Shown here one piece after another: positions 55,790 to 64,000 of a stretch of DNA of 64,000 nucleotides. The notes beneath the pieces were generated by a model that was not told where the DNA came from, made no database searches, and was given only the letters and a program-made list of their open reading frames with translations. The DNA comes from Micromonospora pattaloongensis (GTDB lineage: Bacteria; Actinomycetota; Actinomycetes; Mycobacteriales; Micromonosporaceae), in NCBI RefSeq assembly GCF_900107255.1, contig NZ_FNPH01000005.1, positions 186,001 to 250,000 of the forward strand. The letters run 5' to 3'. How positions within the stretch are numbered: the stretch's first letter is position 1; each line of letters begins with the position of its first letter. The translations under genes were made by a program, and so were the position numbers.

Positions 55790-56413
55790 TCAGCTGCGGC
55801 GGTGGACGCTGACGGCGTAGCCGCCGCCGGCGTACTCCTCGCCGTCCCAGGTGGCGTACCGTTCGTGCAGCGCCAGCCCGGCCGCGGCGCACCACTCGTC
55901 GTACCGGCGCAGGTCGACCGGGGCCCAGTTCAGCGGCAGGTGCGCGGGGTCGAGGCCGAAGCCGGCGACGAGCAGCCCGCCGGGGCGCAGATGCGCGGTG
56001 AGCCGTGCGAGGACGGCCGGCTCGGTCCGCGGGGTGAGCAGCGGGATGACGTTGCCGGCCGCCACGATCAGGTCGAAGGGCTCGGCGATCCCGTGTCCCG
56101 GCAGGTCCAGCTCGGCGAGGTCGTCCCGGATCCAGGGCAGCTCCGGGGCCAGCCGCCGCGCCTCGGCCAGCATCGACTCGTCGAGATCGACGCCGACGCA
56201 GCGGTAGCCGAGTTCGGCGAGCCGGATCGCGACCCGCCCGGTGCCGCAGCCGGCGTCGAGCACCCGGGCGCCGGGTTCCGCGCGGTCGGCGCAGAACCGG
56301 GCCTCGCCGTGCACGTCCGCGCCGCTGGCGGCCAGGGCGGCGAACCGCGACGCGTACCGCGCGCCGGCGTCGGCGTTGCCGCCGGTCAGCTCGCTCCACC
56401 GACTTGCGCCCAT
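55790..56413 (-). CDS. SAM-dependent methyltransferase
   Basis: 207 residues from ATG at 56413 (MGASRWSELTGGNADAG). Class I methyltransferase: ARVLDAGCGTGRVAIRLAELG (motif I), CVGVDLDESMLAEAR (motif II), PFDLIVAAGNVIPLLTP (motif IV), LRPGGLLVAGFGL (motif VI). Resembles methyltransferases acting on small molecules; substrate unknown. Upstream in-frame codons to 56665 lie in the divergent promoter region and are not included. The 250 bases downstream of it are non-coding. Confidence 0.85.
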   Translation of the reverse strand: MGASRWSELTGGNADAGARYASRFAALAASGADVHGEARFCADRAEPGARVLDAGCGTGRVAIRLAELGYRCVGVDLDESMLAEARRLAPELPWIRDDLAELDLPGHGIAEPFDLIVAAGNVIPLLTPRTEPAVLARLTAHLRPGGLLVAGFGLDPAHLPLNWAPVDLRRYDEWCAAAGLALHERYATWDGEEYAGGGYAVSVHRRS

Positions 56414-56658
56414 CGTCGCCCCCGTTCCCGCCCCGCACGGCCCGTGCGCCGGCGTCCCCGCCGGCAATCTAGCGCGGCGGTCGCGGTCCGGCCGCGGCAC
56501 TCGCGGGTCGTCACGTCGCGCCGCGCGCGACGGTTGAGCAGACAGGCGCGCGGAGAGCCGGCCGCGCGATCGACCGTGCGCGATGCGCGGGACTGTCGGG
56601 GGTCGTCGCGATACTGGCGGGAGGCGCGCGCGGTGCGCGCCGGATCGGAGGAAGGGTG

Positions 56659-57744
56659 ATGGCAACTCTGCTCACGATCGGCACCGGCAAGGGGCTGTTC
56701 CTCGCCACCAGCGACGATGGCCGGGTCCGCTGGCGGCTCAGCGGCCCGCACTTTCCGATGACGGCGGTCTACGCGACCGCGATCGACAAGCGGCCCGGCA
56801 CGCCCCGGCTGCTGGCCGGCATGACCAGCTCGCATTTCGGCCCCAGCGTCGCCGCGAGCGACGATCTCGGGACGTCCTGGCAGGAGCCGGACGGGGCCCC
56901 GGTCGCCTTTCCGTCCGACACCGGGGCCAGCCTCACCCGCGTCTGGCAGCTCGCCCCCGGAACGTCGGACGAACCCGACGTGGTCTACGCCGGCACCCAA
57001 CCCTCGGCGCTGTTCCGGTCCGTCGACGGCGGCCGGACGTACGAGCTGGTCCGGCCGCTCTGGGACCATCCGCACCGATCGCAGTGGGGGGAGGGGTTCG
57101 GCGGTCAGGCGATCCACACGGTGCTGCCCGACCCGCGTGACCCGGCGCGGCTGGTGGTGGCGATGTCGACCGGCGGTGTGTACCGCAGCGATGACGGCGG
57201 GGCGACCTGGGACGCCCACAACAGGGGCATCCGGGCGTACTTCCTGCCGGACGAGTGGCCGGAGTTCGGCCAGTGCGTGCACAAGGTCGCGCGCGATGCC
57301 GCCGACCCGGACCGGCTCTACGCGCAGAACCACCACGGCGTCTACCGCTCCGACGACGCCGGCGGCACCTGGCGCTCGATCGCCGACGGGCTGCCCAGCG
57401 ACTTCGGCTTCCCGATCGTGGCCCACCCGCACCGCGGTGGCGTCATCTACACCTTCCCGCTGACCGCCGACGGCGAGCGGTTCCCGGTCGATCGCACGTG
57501 TCGGGTGTTCCGGTCGGCCGACGCCGGTGCCACCTGGGAGGGCCTCTCCGCCGGTCTGCCGACGGAGCCGTTCTATCCCTCCGTGCTGCGCGACGCGATG
57601 TGCGTCGACGACGTCGACCCCGCCGGGGTCTACTTCGGCACGCGGTCCGGCGAGGTCTACGCCAGCCGCGACGAGGGTGGGAGCTGGTCGCTGGTCGCGG
57701 CGCACCTGCCCGACGTGCTCTGCCTGCGCGCGGCGGAGGTCTGA
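56659..57744 (+). CDS. BNR/Asp-box beta-propeller, sialidase-like
   Basis: 361 residues from ATG at 56659, with GGAGGAAGGG upstream. Six Asp boxes of type S-x-D-x-G-x-(T/S)-W/Y: SDDLGTSWQ, SVDGGRTYE, SDDGGATWD, SDDAGGTWR, SADAGATWE, SRDEGGSWS. This is the fold of sialidases and of WD40/BNR-like glycosyl hydrolases. No signal peptide and no obvious sialidase Arg triad, so it is probably a cytoplasmic propeller, not a true sialidase. One base separates it from the MoaD-like gene. Confidence 0.85.
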   Translation: MATLLTIGTGKGLFLATSDDGRVRWRLSGPHFPMTAVYATAIDKRPGTPRLLAGMTSSHFGPSVAASDDLGTSWQEPDGAPVAFPSDTGASLTRVWQLAPGTSDEPDVVYAGTQPSALFRSVDGGRTYELVRPLWDHPHRSQWGEGFGGQAIHTVLPDPRDPARLVVAMSTGGVYRSDDGGATWDAHNRGIRAYFLPDEWPEFGQCVHKVARDAADPDRLYAQNHHGVYRSDDAGGTWRSIADGLPSDFGFPIVAHPHRGGVIYTFPLTADGERFPVDRTCRVFRSADAGATWEGLSAGLPTEPFYPSVLRDAMCVDDVDPAGVYFGTRSGEVYASRDEGGSWSLVAAHLPDVLCLRAAEV

Positions 57745-57745
57745 C

Positions 57746-58021
57746 ATGGTCACGCTGCTGGTGCCGGCGGCGCTGCGCGGCGATGCCGGCGGCGCGGCCC
57801 GGTTGCGCGTCGCGGCCGCGGGTACCCTCGGATCCGTCCTCGACGAGGTCGCCCTCCGCTGGCCGCGGCTGGCCCGGCGCATCCGGGACGAGCGGGGCGA
57901 GCTGCGCCGCTACGTCAACGTCTACGTCGACGGGCAGGACTGCCGCGTCGCCGGGGGCCTGGCCGCGCCCGTCCCCGCCGACGCCGAGGTGCAGTTGCTG
58001 CCCTCCGTCGCCGGTGGCTGA
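57746..58021 (+). CDS. MoaD/ThiS-family ubiquitin-like protein
   Basis: 91 residues from ATG at 57746. Beta-grasp protein ending in the Gly-Gly (LLPSVAGG) used for adenylation and thiocarboxylation in sulfur carriers. RYVNVYVDGQDCRVAGGL and VPADAEVQLLPSVAGG match MoaD-like proteins. Placed with a BNR propeller and no molybdopterin or thiazole gene, it may serve a different sulfur-transfer or conjugation system. Confidence 0.85.
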   Translation: MVTLLVPAALRGDAGGAARLRVAAAGTLGSVLDEVALRWPRLARRIRDERGELRRYVNVYVDGQDCRVAGGLAAPVPADAEVQLLPSVAGG

Positions 58022-58043
58022 GCGCCGTCGGCCCGCGCCCGGT

Positions 58044-58487
58044 CTAGAGGGGGCGGCGCGGGGCCGGCGCCATCCGCCGGACGAGGTACTCCTGGACGGC
58101 CGCGCCGTGTTCGTCGTCGCCGAGCCGCCACTGGGCCGCGCCCGGCTCGTACCGGGTCAGCAGAGCACTGTGGACGGTATCGACCACGGTGGACATCCCG
58201 CATCGCGGTCGGGTGCGCCAGAGCGTCTCCCCGGCGGGTGTCAGCTGGAACCAGCCGTCCGAGACCGAGATCAGACCGGCGCCGCCGAGGCGGCGTACCG
58301 CCACCTCGACGTCCTTGCGAGTCGGGATGGCGCGGTTGAGATGGTCCGCAGTGGACAGCACGTCGGCGAGGCGGATCCCCTCCGGGCGCCGGGTCGAGGG
58401 CGAGCGCCGGTGCCGCCCCGCGCCGCCCGCGATGACCACCGAGACGAAGATCCACGCGTCGGCCCAACGCCATCCGTCGTCCGCCAT
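58044..58487 (-). CDS. Hypothetical winged-helix-like protein
   Basis: 147 residues from ATG at 58487. The N-terminus MADDGWRWADAWIFVSVVIAGG is hydrophobic in part. The middle (IRLADVLSTADHLNRAIPTR, DVEVAVRRLGGAGLISVSDG, WFQLTPAGETLWR) looks like a winged helix of the MarR/PadR kind. The tail is Pro/Arg-rich. No family name is certain. Its start is only 14 bases from the GH20 start on the other strand. Confidence 0.6.
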   Translation of the reverse strand: MADDGWRWADAWIFVSVVIAGGAGRHRRSPSTRRPEGIRLADVLSTADHLNRAIPTRKDVEVAVRRLGGAGLISVSDGWFQLTPAGETLWRTRPRCGMSTVVDTVHSALLTRYEPGAAQWRLGDDEHGAAVQEYLVRRMAPAPRRPL

Positions 58488-58501
58488 GCGGCAATGATGC
58501 C

Positions 58502-60028
58502 GTGCTATCGGCCGTCGCGGAACTCCCGAGGTCGGGTGATCTGATGCTGTTACCCCGTCCCACCCGGATGCGGCGTTCCGAGGGCGCGTTCCCGCTCTCG
58601 CCGGCGACCCGCGTGCACGCGCCCGAGCCGGTCGCCCGGCTGCTGCGCGCGCTGCTCACCCCGGCGACCGGCCTGCCGCTGCCGGACGCGCCGGCCCCCG
58701 GTGACGGCGTGCTCACCTTCCGGCTGGCCGCCGACCCCGAGCTGGGGGAGGAGGGATACCGGCTGCGGGTCACGCCGACCGGCGTGGTGGCCGGGGCCGC
58801 CGCCGAGGCCGGGCTGCGCTGGGCGGCGCAGACGCTGCGACAGTTGCTGCCCGATCCGGTGTACGCCGACCGCGTCGTGCGCGGCGTCGACTGGCGGCTG
58901 CCGTGCGTCGAGGTCACCGACGTTCCCGCGTACGCCTGGCGCGGCTCGCTGCTCGATGTGGCCCGGTGGTGTCACCCGCTGCCGTTCCTCTACCGTTACG
59001 TCGATCTGCTGGCGCTGCACAAGCTCAACACCCTGCACCTGCATCTCACCGACGACCAGGGGTGGCGGTTCGACGTCCGGCGCTACCCGCTGCTGACCGA
59101 GCTGGGCGGCGTACGCCGGGAGTCACCGCTCGGGCACGCCCGCGACGAACGCGCCGACGGGGTGCCGCACGGTGGCTTCTACACGCAGCGCGAGCTGCGC
59201 GACCTGGTCGACTACGCGGCGCTGCGCGGCGTGCGGGTCATGCCGGAGATCGACCTGCCGGGCCACACCCAGGCCGCGATCGCCGCCTATCCGGAGCTCG
59301 GCAACGATCCCGGCACCCGGCTGCCGGTCGGCACCACCTGGGGCATCTCCACGCACGTGCTCAACGTCGCCGACGCCACGCTCGACTTCGTCCGCGACGT
59401 GCTCGACGAGGTGGTCGACGTCTTCCCGTTCGAGTACGTGCACATCGGGGGCGACGAGGTGCCGTCGCGGGAGTGGGCGGCGAGTCCGCACGCGCAGCGG
59501 CGCGCGGCCCAGCTCGGCCTGGCCCGGGTGGCGGACCTGCAGGGCTGGTGGACGGCGCACCTGACCGACCACCTGGCGCGCCGGGGCCGGCGGGCCGCGG
59601 CGTGGGACGAGATCCTGGACCGCCGCCCGGCCGAGGGCACGACGATCTTCGCGTGGCGCGGTGAGGACCGGATCCTGGCCGGCCGGCACGCCGGCCACGA
59701 GGTGGTGGCCGCCCCGTACACCCACACCTACTTCGACTGGGCGGAGCACGACGGCCCGGACGAGCCGCTGGCGATCGCCGGGGTGCTGCCGCTGGAGCGG
59801 GTGTACGGCTTCGCGCCCGGCCCCGTGCTGGGCGTGCAGGGCCAACTGTGGAGCGAGTACCTGCCGACCACGGACCGGGTGGAGTGGCGGGCGTTCCCGC
59901 GGCTGGCCGCGTTGGCCGAGGTGGGCTGGTCGGGCGCGGGCGGAGACTTCGGCGAGTTCCGCGGCCGGCTCGCCGCCCACCTCGGCCGGCTAGACCGCCT
60001 CGGGGTTAACTACCGGCCCCTGGATTGA
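58502..60028 (+). CDS. Beta-N-acetylhexosaminidase (GH20)
   Basis: 508 residues from GTG at 58502; ATG at 58544 is an alternative. GH20b domain (about 20-135), then the catalytic barrel: LDVARWCHPLPFLYRYVDLL, LHLHLTDDQGWRFDVRRYP, MPEIDLPGHTQAAIAAYPEL, the acid/base Asp-Glu in YVHIGGDEVPSREW, and LWSEYLPTTDRVEWRAFPRL. Releases terminal GlcNAc or GalNAc from glycans, chitin oligomers or peptidoglycan fragments. No signal peptide, so probably cytoplasmic. Overlaps the convergent yczE-like gene by 39 bases. Confidence 0.92.
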   Translation: MLSAVAELPRSGDLMLLPRPTRMRRSEGAFPLSPATRVHAPEPVARLLRALLTPATGLPLPDAPAPGDGVLTFRLAADPELGEEGYRLRVTPTGVVAGAAAEAGLRWAAQTLRQLLPDPVYADRVVRGVDWRLPCVEVTDVPAYAWRGSLLDVARWCHPLPFLYRYVDLLALHKLNTLHLHLTDDQGWRFDVRRYPLLTELGGVRRESPLGHARDERADGVPHGGFYTQRELRDLVDYAALRGVRVMPEIDLPGHTQAAIAAYPELGNDPGTRLPVGTTWGISTHVLNVADATLDFVRDVLDEVVDVFPFEYVHIGGDEVPSREWAASPHAQRRAAQLGLARVADLQGWWTAHLTDHLARRGRRAAAWDEILDRRPAEGTTIFAWRGEDRILAGRHAGHEVVAAPYTHTYFDWAEHDGPDEPLAIAGVLPLERVYGFAPGPVLGVQGQLWSEYLPTTDRVEWRAFPRLAALAEVGWSGAGGDFGEFRGRLAAHLGRLDRLGVNYRPLD

Positions 60029-60658
60029 GCCCGGTGCCGGCTCCTGCGGCCCGGTCGGCACGGTGAACATCGGGATGAACACGTGCGCGAGCGGTCCGAT
60101 GCTCACCGCGTAGAGCACGGTGCCCACGCCGACGGTTCCGCCGAGCAGCCATCCGGTCGCCAGCACGGTGACCTCGATGATGGTGCGGACCAGCCGGATC
60201 GAGTGCTGCGGGCGGCGCGCGACGAAGCCGGTCATCAGCCCGTCGCGCGGCCCCGGCCCCAGCCGTGCGCCGAGGTAGAGGCCGGTGGCGACGCCGTTGA
60301 GCACGATGCCGGCGACCAGGAAGCCGATCCGCAACGGCCACGACTGCACGGCCGGCAGAACGGCCAGGGCGGCGTCCACGACCAGGCCGATGACCACGAC
60401 GTTGCTGACCGTGCCGATGCCGGGGCGCTGGCGCAGCGGAATCCAGAGCAGCAGCACGAGCGCGCCGACCGCGATGACGACCGTGCCGAACGACAGCCCG
60501 GTGAGTTCGGCCAGCCCCTGGTGGAAGACGTCCCACGGGTCCAGGCCGAGGCCGGATTTGATCATCAGAGCCATGCTGCCGCCGTACAGCGCCAGGCCCG
60601 TGTATAGCTGAACGAGCCGGCGCAGCGGCCGGTCCCGGAGGTTGCCAATCGTGCTCAT
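59990..60658 (-). CDS. yczE: YczE/YitT-like membrane protein
   Basis: 222 residues from ATG at 60658 (MSTIGNLRDRP). Six transmembrane helices. Family signature LYGGSMALMIKSGLGLDPWDVFHQGL, then GTVSNVVVIGLVVDAAL and GLYLGARLGPGPRDGLM. Divergent from a MocR-type regulator, a pairing known in other bacteria, where the regulator controls yczE; substrate unproven, with pyridoxine-related transport suggested. The 3' end overlaps the GH20 gene. Confidence 0.88.
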   Translation of the reverse strand: MSTIGNLRDRPLRRLVQLYTGLALYGGSMALMIKSGLGLDPWDVFHQGLAELTGLSFGTVVIAVGALVLLLWIPLRQRPGIGTVSNVVVIGLVVDAALAVLPAVQSWPLRIGFLVAGIVLNGVATGLYLGARLGPGPRDGLMTGFVARRPQHSIRLVRTIIEVTVLATGWLLGGTVGVGTVLYAVSIGPLAHVFIPMFTVPTGPQEPAPGSIQGPVVNPEAV

Positions 60659-60703
60659 GCATGCCACTCTGGTGGCCAATCCGGGGGAAATGAAGAGCCA
60701 ATC
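60644..60703 (+). promoter_or_regulatory. Three GCCAATC direct repeats between yczE and mocR-type gene
   Basis: GCCAATC occurs at 60644-60650, 60675-60681 and 60697-60703, spacings of 31 and 22 bases (about three and two helical turns). They cover the whole divergent control region and the first codons of yczE. MocR-type regulators characteristically bind spaced direct repeats, so these are likely operators. Confidence 0.6.
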
Positions 60704-60716
60704 TTGCGGAGGTGGC

Positions 60717-62171
60717 ATGACGGGCATCGTGCGTGGGGCACAACTGGCTCGCCTTCTCGGTCATTGGCATGCCCTGCCGGGACGGCGGCGCAGCCCCGAC
60801 TACGCGGCGCTGGCCGGCACCATCCGGGGGCTGCTCGCCGACGGGCGGCTGCCGCTCGGCGTCCGCCTCCCCGCCGAACGCGAACTCGCCGAGGCGCTCA
60901 AGGTCAGCCGGACCACCGTCACCGCCGGGTACCGCGAGCTGCGCGAGACCGGCCACCTGACCAGCCGGCGCGGCGCCGGTAGCTGGACGGCGCTGCCCGG
61001 CGGCCACCGGGTGGCCAGCTCCGGCCTCTGGACCCCGACCACCGACCTCGACATGATCGACCTGGGCTGCGCCGCGCTCGCCGCCCCCGCCGAGCTGGTC
61101 CCGGCCGCCCGGGCCGCCGCCGACGAACTGCCCCGCTACCTCAGCGACGCCGGCTACCACCCGACCGGCATCATCGAGCTCCGCGAGGCCGTCGCCCGGT
61201 CGTACACCGGCCGGGGACTGCCCACCAGCCCCGAGCAGATCATGATCACCAGCGGCACTCAGCACGCGCTCGACCTGGTGCTGCGGTTGGCCGTGCCGGC
61301 CGGCGCGGGCGTACTCGTGGAGTCGCCCACCTATCCCAACGCGCTCGCCGCGCTCTCGGCCCGGCGGGCCCGGATCACCACGCACGGCCTCGACGGCGCC
61401 GAGGGCTGGGACGCCGAGCTGCTGCTGGCCGGGCTGCGGCAGACCCGGCCGCGGCTGGCGTACCTGATCCCCGAGTTCCAGAACCCGACCGGGCACCTGA
61501 TGCCGGCCGAGCTGCGCGAGCGGGTCGTCGCCGCCGCCCACGCCAGCGGCACCGACCTCGTCGTCGACGAGTCCTTCGTCGACCTGCCGCTCGACGGCAC
61601 CCCGCTGCCGCCCCCCACCGCCGTCTACGACCGGCACAGCCGGGTGGTCTCCATCGGCGGGATGAGCAAGCCCTACTGGGGCGGGCTGCGGATCGGCTGG
61701 GTCCGCGCCTCCGCGCCGCTGGTGCAGCGGCTCGCCGCGCTGCGGGTCGGCGTCGACATGGCCAGCCCGGTGCTCGACCAACTCGTCGCCGTGCACCTGC
61801 TCGCCGCCGCCGAGACCATCGTGCCGGCCCGGCAGGCGCAGCTCGCCGCGCAGCGGGACGCGCTGCTCGCCGCCGTGCGCGAGGTGCTGCCGGAGTGGCG
61901 GGTGACTGTGCCGCGCGGCGGCGTCACCCTCTGGGCGGAGCTGGACGGGCCGATCTCCAGCGCGTTGGCCCGGGCCGCCGAGGACGTCGGCGTGCGGCTC
62001 GCGCCCGGCCCCCGGTTCGGCATCGACGGCACGCTGGAGCGCTTCCTCCGGTTGCCGTTCACGCTACCGGCCGCCGACCTGACCGACGCGGTGCAGCGGA
62101 TCGCCGCGGTCCGCTACGACCTCGACCGGGCCGGCCGCCGCCAGTGGCGGGAACCGGCGGTCATCGCCTGA
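60717..62171 (+). CDS. MocR/PdxR-type transcriptional regulator (GntR-aminotransferase fusion)
   Basis: 484 residues from ATG at 60717, with GGAGG upstream. An N-terminal GntR winged helix (YAALAGTIRGLLADGRLPLG, RLPAERELAEALKVSRTTVT) is followed by a class I aminotransferase-like domain: MITSGTQHALDLVLRL, PEFQNPTGHLMPAEL, DESFVDLPLDG, and the PLP lysine in SIGGMSKPYWGGLRIGW. Such proteins sense PLP or amino compounds. Divergence from yczE suggests that yczE is the target. Confidence 0.92.
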   Translation: MTGIVRGAQLARLLGHWHALPGRRRSPDYAALAGTIRGLLADGRLPLGVRLPAERELAEALKVSRTTVTAGYRELRETGHLTSRRGAGSWTALPGGHRVASSGLWTPTTDLDMIDLGCAALAAPAELVPAARAAADELPRYLSDAGYHPTGIIELREAVARSYTGRGLPTSPEQIMITSGTQHALDLVLRLAVPAGAGVLVESPTYPNALAALSARRARITTHGLDGAEGWDAELLLAGLRQTRPRLAYLIPEFQNPTGHLMPAELRERVVAAAHASGTDLVVDESFVDLPLDGTPLPPPTAVYDRHSRVVSIGGMSKPYWGGLRIGWVRASAPLVQRLAALRVGVDMASPVLDQLVAVHLLAAAETIVPARQAQLAAQRDALLAAVREVLPEWRVTVPRGGVTLWAELDGPISSALARAAEDVGVRLAPGPRFGIDGTLERFLRLPFTLPAADLTDAVQRIAAVRYDLDRAGRRQWREPAVIA

Positions 62172-62197
62172 GGCGCGCGCTGGCCCGGTCGTGCCCG

Positions 62198-62242
62198 GTC
62201 AAGGAGTTGTGCACACGGCGATGGGTGCGCAACTCCTTGACC
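62198..62242. repeat. Intergenic palindrome, 18-bp arms with one mismatch
   Basis: GGTCAAGGAGTTGTGCAC (62198-62215) faces GTGCGCAACTCCTTGACC (62225-62242), nine-base loop. It lies between the convergent mocR-type and acyl-CoA ligase genes. Likely a two-way terminator, and similar in placement and arm style to the palindromes at 7007 and 15149. Confidence 0.7.
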
Positions 62243-62268
62243 GACGGCACGGGCCCACCGGGCGGGCG

Positions 62269-64000
62269 TCAGATCTCGGCGAGGGTGCCGGCGTACATCT
62301 GCTCGATCTCGTCGCGGAAGTTGGCCTCCACGCCACGCCGCTTGATCTTCAGCGACGGAGTCATCTCGCCGTCCTCGATCGTGAGGTCGCGCGGCAGGAT
62401 CACGAACTTCTTGATCGTTTCCCAGCGGTTGAGCTTGCTGTTCAGCTCCGCGACGTAGCCCTCCACCATCGCGTTCGCCTCCGGCGACGCGACGATCTCG
62501 GCGTACGACTTGCCCTCCAGCGGGCCGCCCGCGGCCCACCCGACGATCGCGTCCGGGTCGAGCGTGACCAGCATCGTGCAGTAGTTGCGGGCCTGACCGA
62601 TCACGACCGCCTGCGAGGTGTACGGGCAGATCGCCTTGAACGTGCCCTCGATGTGCGACGGGGCGATGTACTTGCCGCCCGACGTCTTGACCAGGTCCTT
62701 CTTCCGGTCGGTGATCTTCAGGAAGCCGTCGGCGTCGAGCTCGCCGATGTCGCCGGTGCGGAAGAACCCGTCCTCCGTGAACGCGTTGGCGGTCTCCTCG
62801 GGCAGGTTGTGGTACCCGCGCATCACCGGCGCGCCCCGCAGCAGGATCTCGCCGTCGGAGTCGATGCGGCATTCGAGATCGCCGAGTGGCTGCCCGACCG
62901 TGCCGATCTTCAGCTGTCCGGGTCGGTTGACGAAGTTCGCTGCGCTCGACTCGGTGAGGCCGTACCCCTCGGAGATCGGCAGGTTGGCGGCGGCGAAGAA
63001 CTCGCCGATCTCCTTGCTCAGCGGCGCGGCGCCGGAGACCAGGATCCGGATCCGGCCGCCGAGACGCGCCTGCAGCTTGCTGAACACCAGCTTCTCGGCC
63101 AGCCCGTACCGGAGCTTGAGACCGAACGGCAGCGGCCGGCCCGCCTGCTCCAGCGCCACCTTCTCCTTGCCGACGCGGACCGCCCAGGCGAAAATCTTCG
63201 CCTTCGCGCCGCCCTCGCCCTGCGCGTTGGTGACGACCTTGTTGTAGACCTTCTCGAACACCCGCGGCGCCGCGCACATCAGGGTCGGGCGCACCACGCC
63301 GAGCAGGTCGATCAGCTTGTCGACCCGCCCGTCGACGTACGTCGGCAGGCCGACGTGGATGATGCCGCAGACCAGCGTCTTGCCGAACGAATGTGACAGC
63401 GGCAGCCACAGGTACTGCAGGTCGTCCGCGCGCATGATGCCGAGGTCGGCCTGCGCGACCGCCTCCCAGCACCAGCCCCCGTGCAGCAGTTCGACCCCCT
63501 TGGGTCGACCGGTCGTGCCGGAGGTGTAGATCAACGTGGCGAGCCGCTCCGGCCCGATCTCCTTCGCGATGTTGTCGATCATGTCCGGCTCGGCGGCGAG
63601 CGCCTCCGTCCCACGCGCCTCCAGCTCGGCGAGCGTGAGCTGCGGGGGGTTCGCGGCCGGGTCGGCCGCGCCGTCGATGACCACGACGTGGGTCAGCGCG
63701 GGCAGCTCGGCGCCCGAGATCTTCGCTGCCTGCGTCGGGTTCTCCGCGATCAGGACCTTCGAGCCGGAGTCGGCGATGATGAAACAGGCCTCCTCCGGCT
63801 CCGTCGTGGGGTAGACCGTCGTGGTCGCGCCGCCCGCGCACATGACGCCGAGGTCGGCGACGATCCAGTCGAGCCGGGTGTTGGCCAGGATGGCCACCCG
63901 GTCCTCGTCGCCGATCCCCAGGCCGCGCAGTCCGGCCGCGATCGCCTTGGCCCGCTGACCGACCTGCGCCCAGGTGAGCCAGACCGGTCCGGAGTCGTCG
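62269..64000 (-). CDS. Long-chain fatty-acid-CoA ligase (FadD15-like), 5' end outside window
   Basis: At least 577 residues; the frame is open to the right edge (WLTWAQVGQRAKAIAAGLRG precedes DRVAILANTRLDWIVADLGV), so the true start lies beyond 64000. Adenylate-forming family: P-loop ATLIYTSGTTGRPKGVEL, SEGYGLTESSAANFVNRPG, FFRTGDIGELDADGFLKITD followed by RKKDLVKTSGGKYIAPSHIE, and the C-terminal lysine in MTPSLKIKRRGV. Activates long-chain fatty acids to acyl-CoA via acyl-AMP. Confidence 0.93.
   Translation of the reverse strand, partial: DDSGPVWLTWAQVGQRAKAIAAGLRGLGIGDEDRVAILANTRLDWIVADLGVMCAGGATTTVYPTTEPEEACFIIADSGSKVLIAENPTQAAKISGAELPALTHVVVIDGAADPAANPPQLTLAELEARGTEALAAEPDMIDNIAKEIGPERLATLIYTSGTTGRPKGVELLHGGWCWEAVAQADLGIMRADDLQYLWLPLSHSFGKTLVCGIIHVGLPTYVDGRVDKLIDLLGVVRPTLMCAAPRVFEKVYNKVVTNAQGEGGAKAKIFAWAVRVGKEKVALEQAGRPLPFGLKLRYGLAEKLVFSKLQARLGGRIRILVSGAAPLSKEIGEFFAAANLPISEGYGLTESSAANFVNRPGQLKIGTVGQPLGDLECRIDSDGEILLRGAPVMRGYHNLPEETANAFTEDGFFRTGDIGELDADGFLKITDRKKDLVKTSGGKYIAPSHIEGTFKAICPYTSQAVVIGQARNYCTMLVTLDPDAIVGWAAGGPLEGKSYAEIVASPEANAMVEGYVAELNSKLNRWETIKKFVILPRDLTIEDGEMTPSLKIKRRGVEANFRDEIEQMYAGTLAEI

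Overview
This 64 kb window is chromosomal DNA from a GC-rich actinobacterium. The most likely source is the family Micromonosporaceae (Micromonospora or a near relative). The evidence is the strong G/C third-position bias, frequent GTG starts with 4-base stop/start overlaps, a Wag31-type DivIVA, a MurT/GatD pair, an MraZ-headed division cluster, a meso-DAP-type MurE, a c-di-AMP (ydaO) riboswitch on an NlpC/P60 gene, and several proteins that I know mainly from this family. No rRNA, tRNA, transposase, integrase or CRISPR array was seen.

Layout. 1-3.1 kb is a lower-GC accessory patch: a membrane protein cut by the window edge and coupled to a short ORF, two HTH-only GntR regulators, and a DivIVA-like gene with no good start codon. 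3.2-7.0 kb holds a methyltransferase, a type I phosphodiesterase-like protein, dinB and a DUF3040 gene. 7.1-11.9 kb (minus) is a MoxR-DUF58-transglutaminase operon. 12.1-15.1 kb is leuS behind a leucine-codon leader peptide and an intrinsic terminator. 15.2-18.0 kb (minus) is murT-gatD plus a TVP38-type gene. 18.36-19.4 kb is the riboswitch and a secreted NlpC/P60 hydrolase.

19.7-38.2 kb is the division and cell-wall cluster in the order mraZ-rsmH-ftsL-ftsI-murE-murF-mraY-ftsW-murG-murC-ftsQ-ftsZ-yggS-sepF-yggT-divIVA. murD is missing between mraY and ftsW, and pgeF (yfiH) is missing between ftsZ and yggS. 38.2-47.7 kb holds small conserved genes, a K+(Na+)/H+ antiporter, a DksA-type zinc protein, lspA-rluD, a ParA-like ATPase with an in-frame 30-bp tandem repeat, a DUF2567 protein and a Lon-N protein. 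47.8-54.7 kb is the histidine operon hisD-C-B-H-A(priA)-F, interrupted by two small membrane proteins and an MDR oxidoreductase. 54.7-64 kb is mixed: a DUF2752/CD225 pair, a methyltransferase, a BNR propeller with a MoaD-like protein, a GH20 hexosaminidase, a MocR-type regulator divergent from yczE, and a long-chain acyl-CoA ligase cut by the window edge.

Most of the window is housekeeping. The least expected signal is in the his operon. Two tandem 59-bp units lie between hisB and a small membrane gene, and each encodes a 20-codon micro-ORF whose start and stop both overlap the neighbouring ORF as GTGA. A third, unrelated micro-ORF bridges hisH and the next gene in the same way. This looks like a MIRU-like element that inserts without breaking translational coupling. 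Other signals are a family of intergenic palindromes with near-identical arms (one half-copy sits where murD would be expected), MraZ boxes laid over the mraZ promoter, and three direct repeats in the yczE/mocR divergent region.
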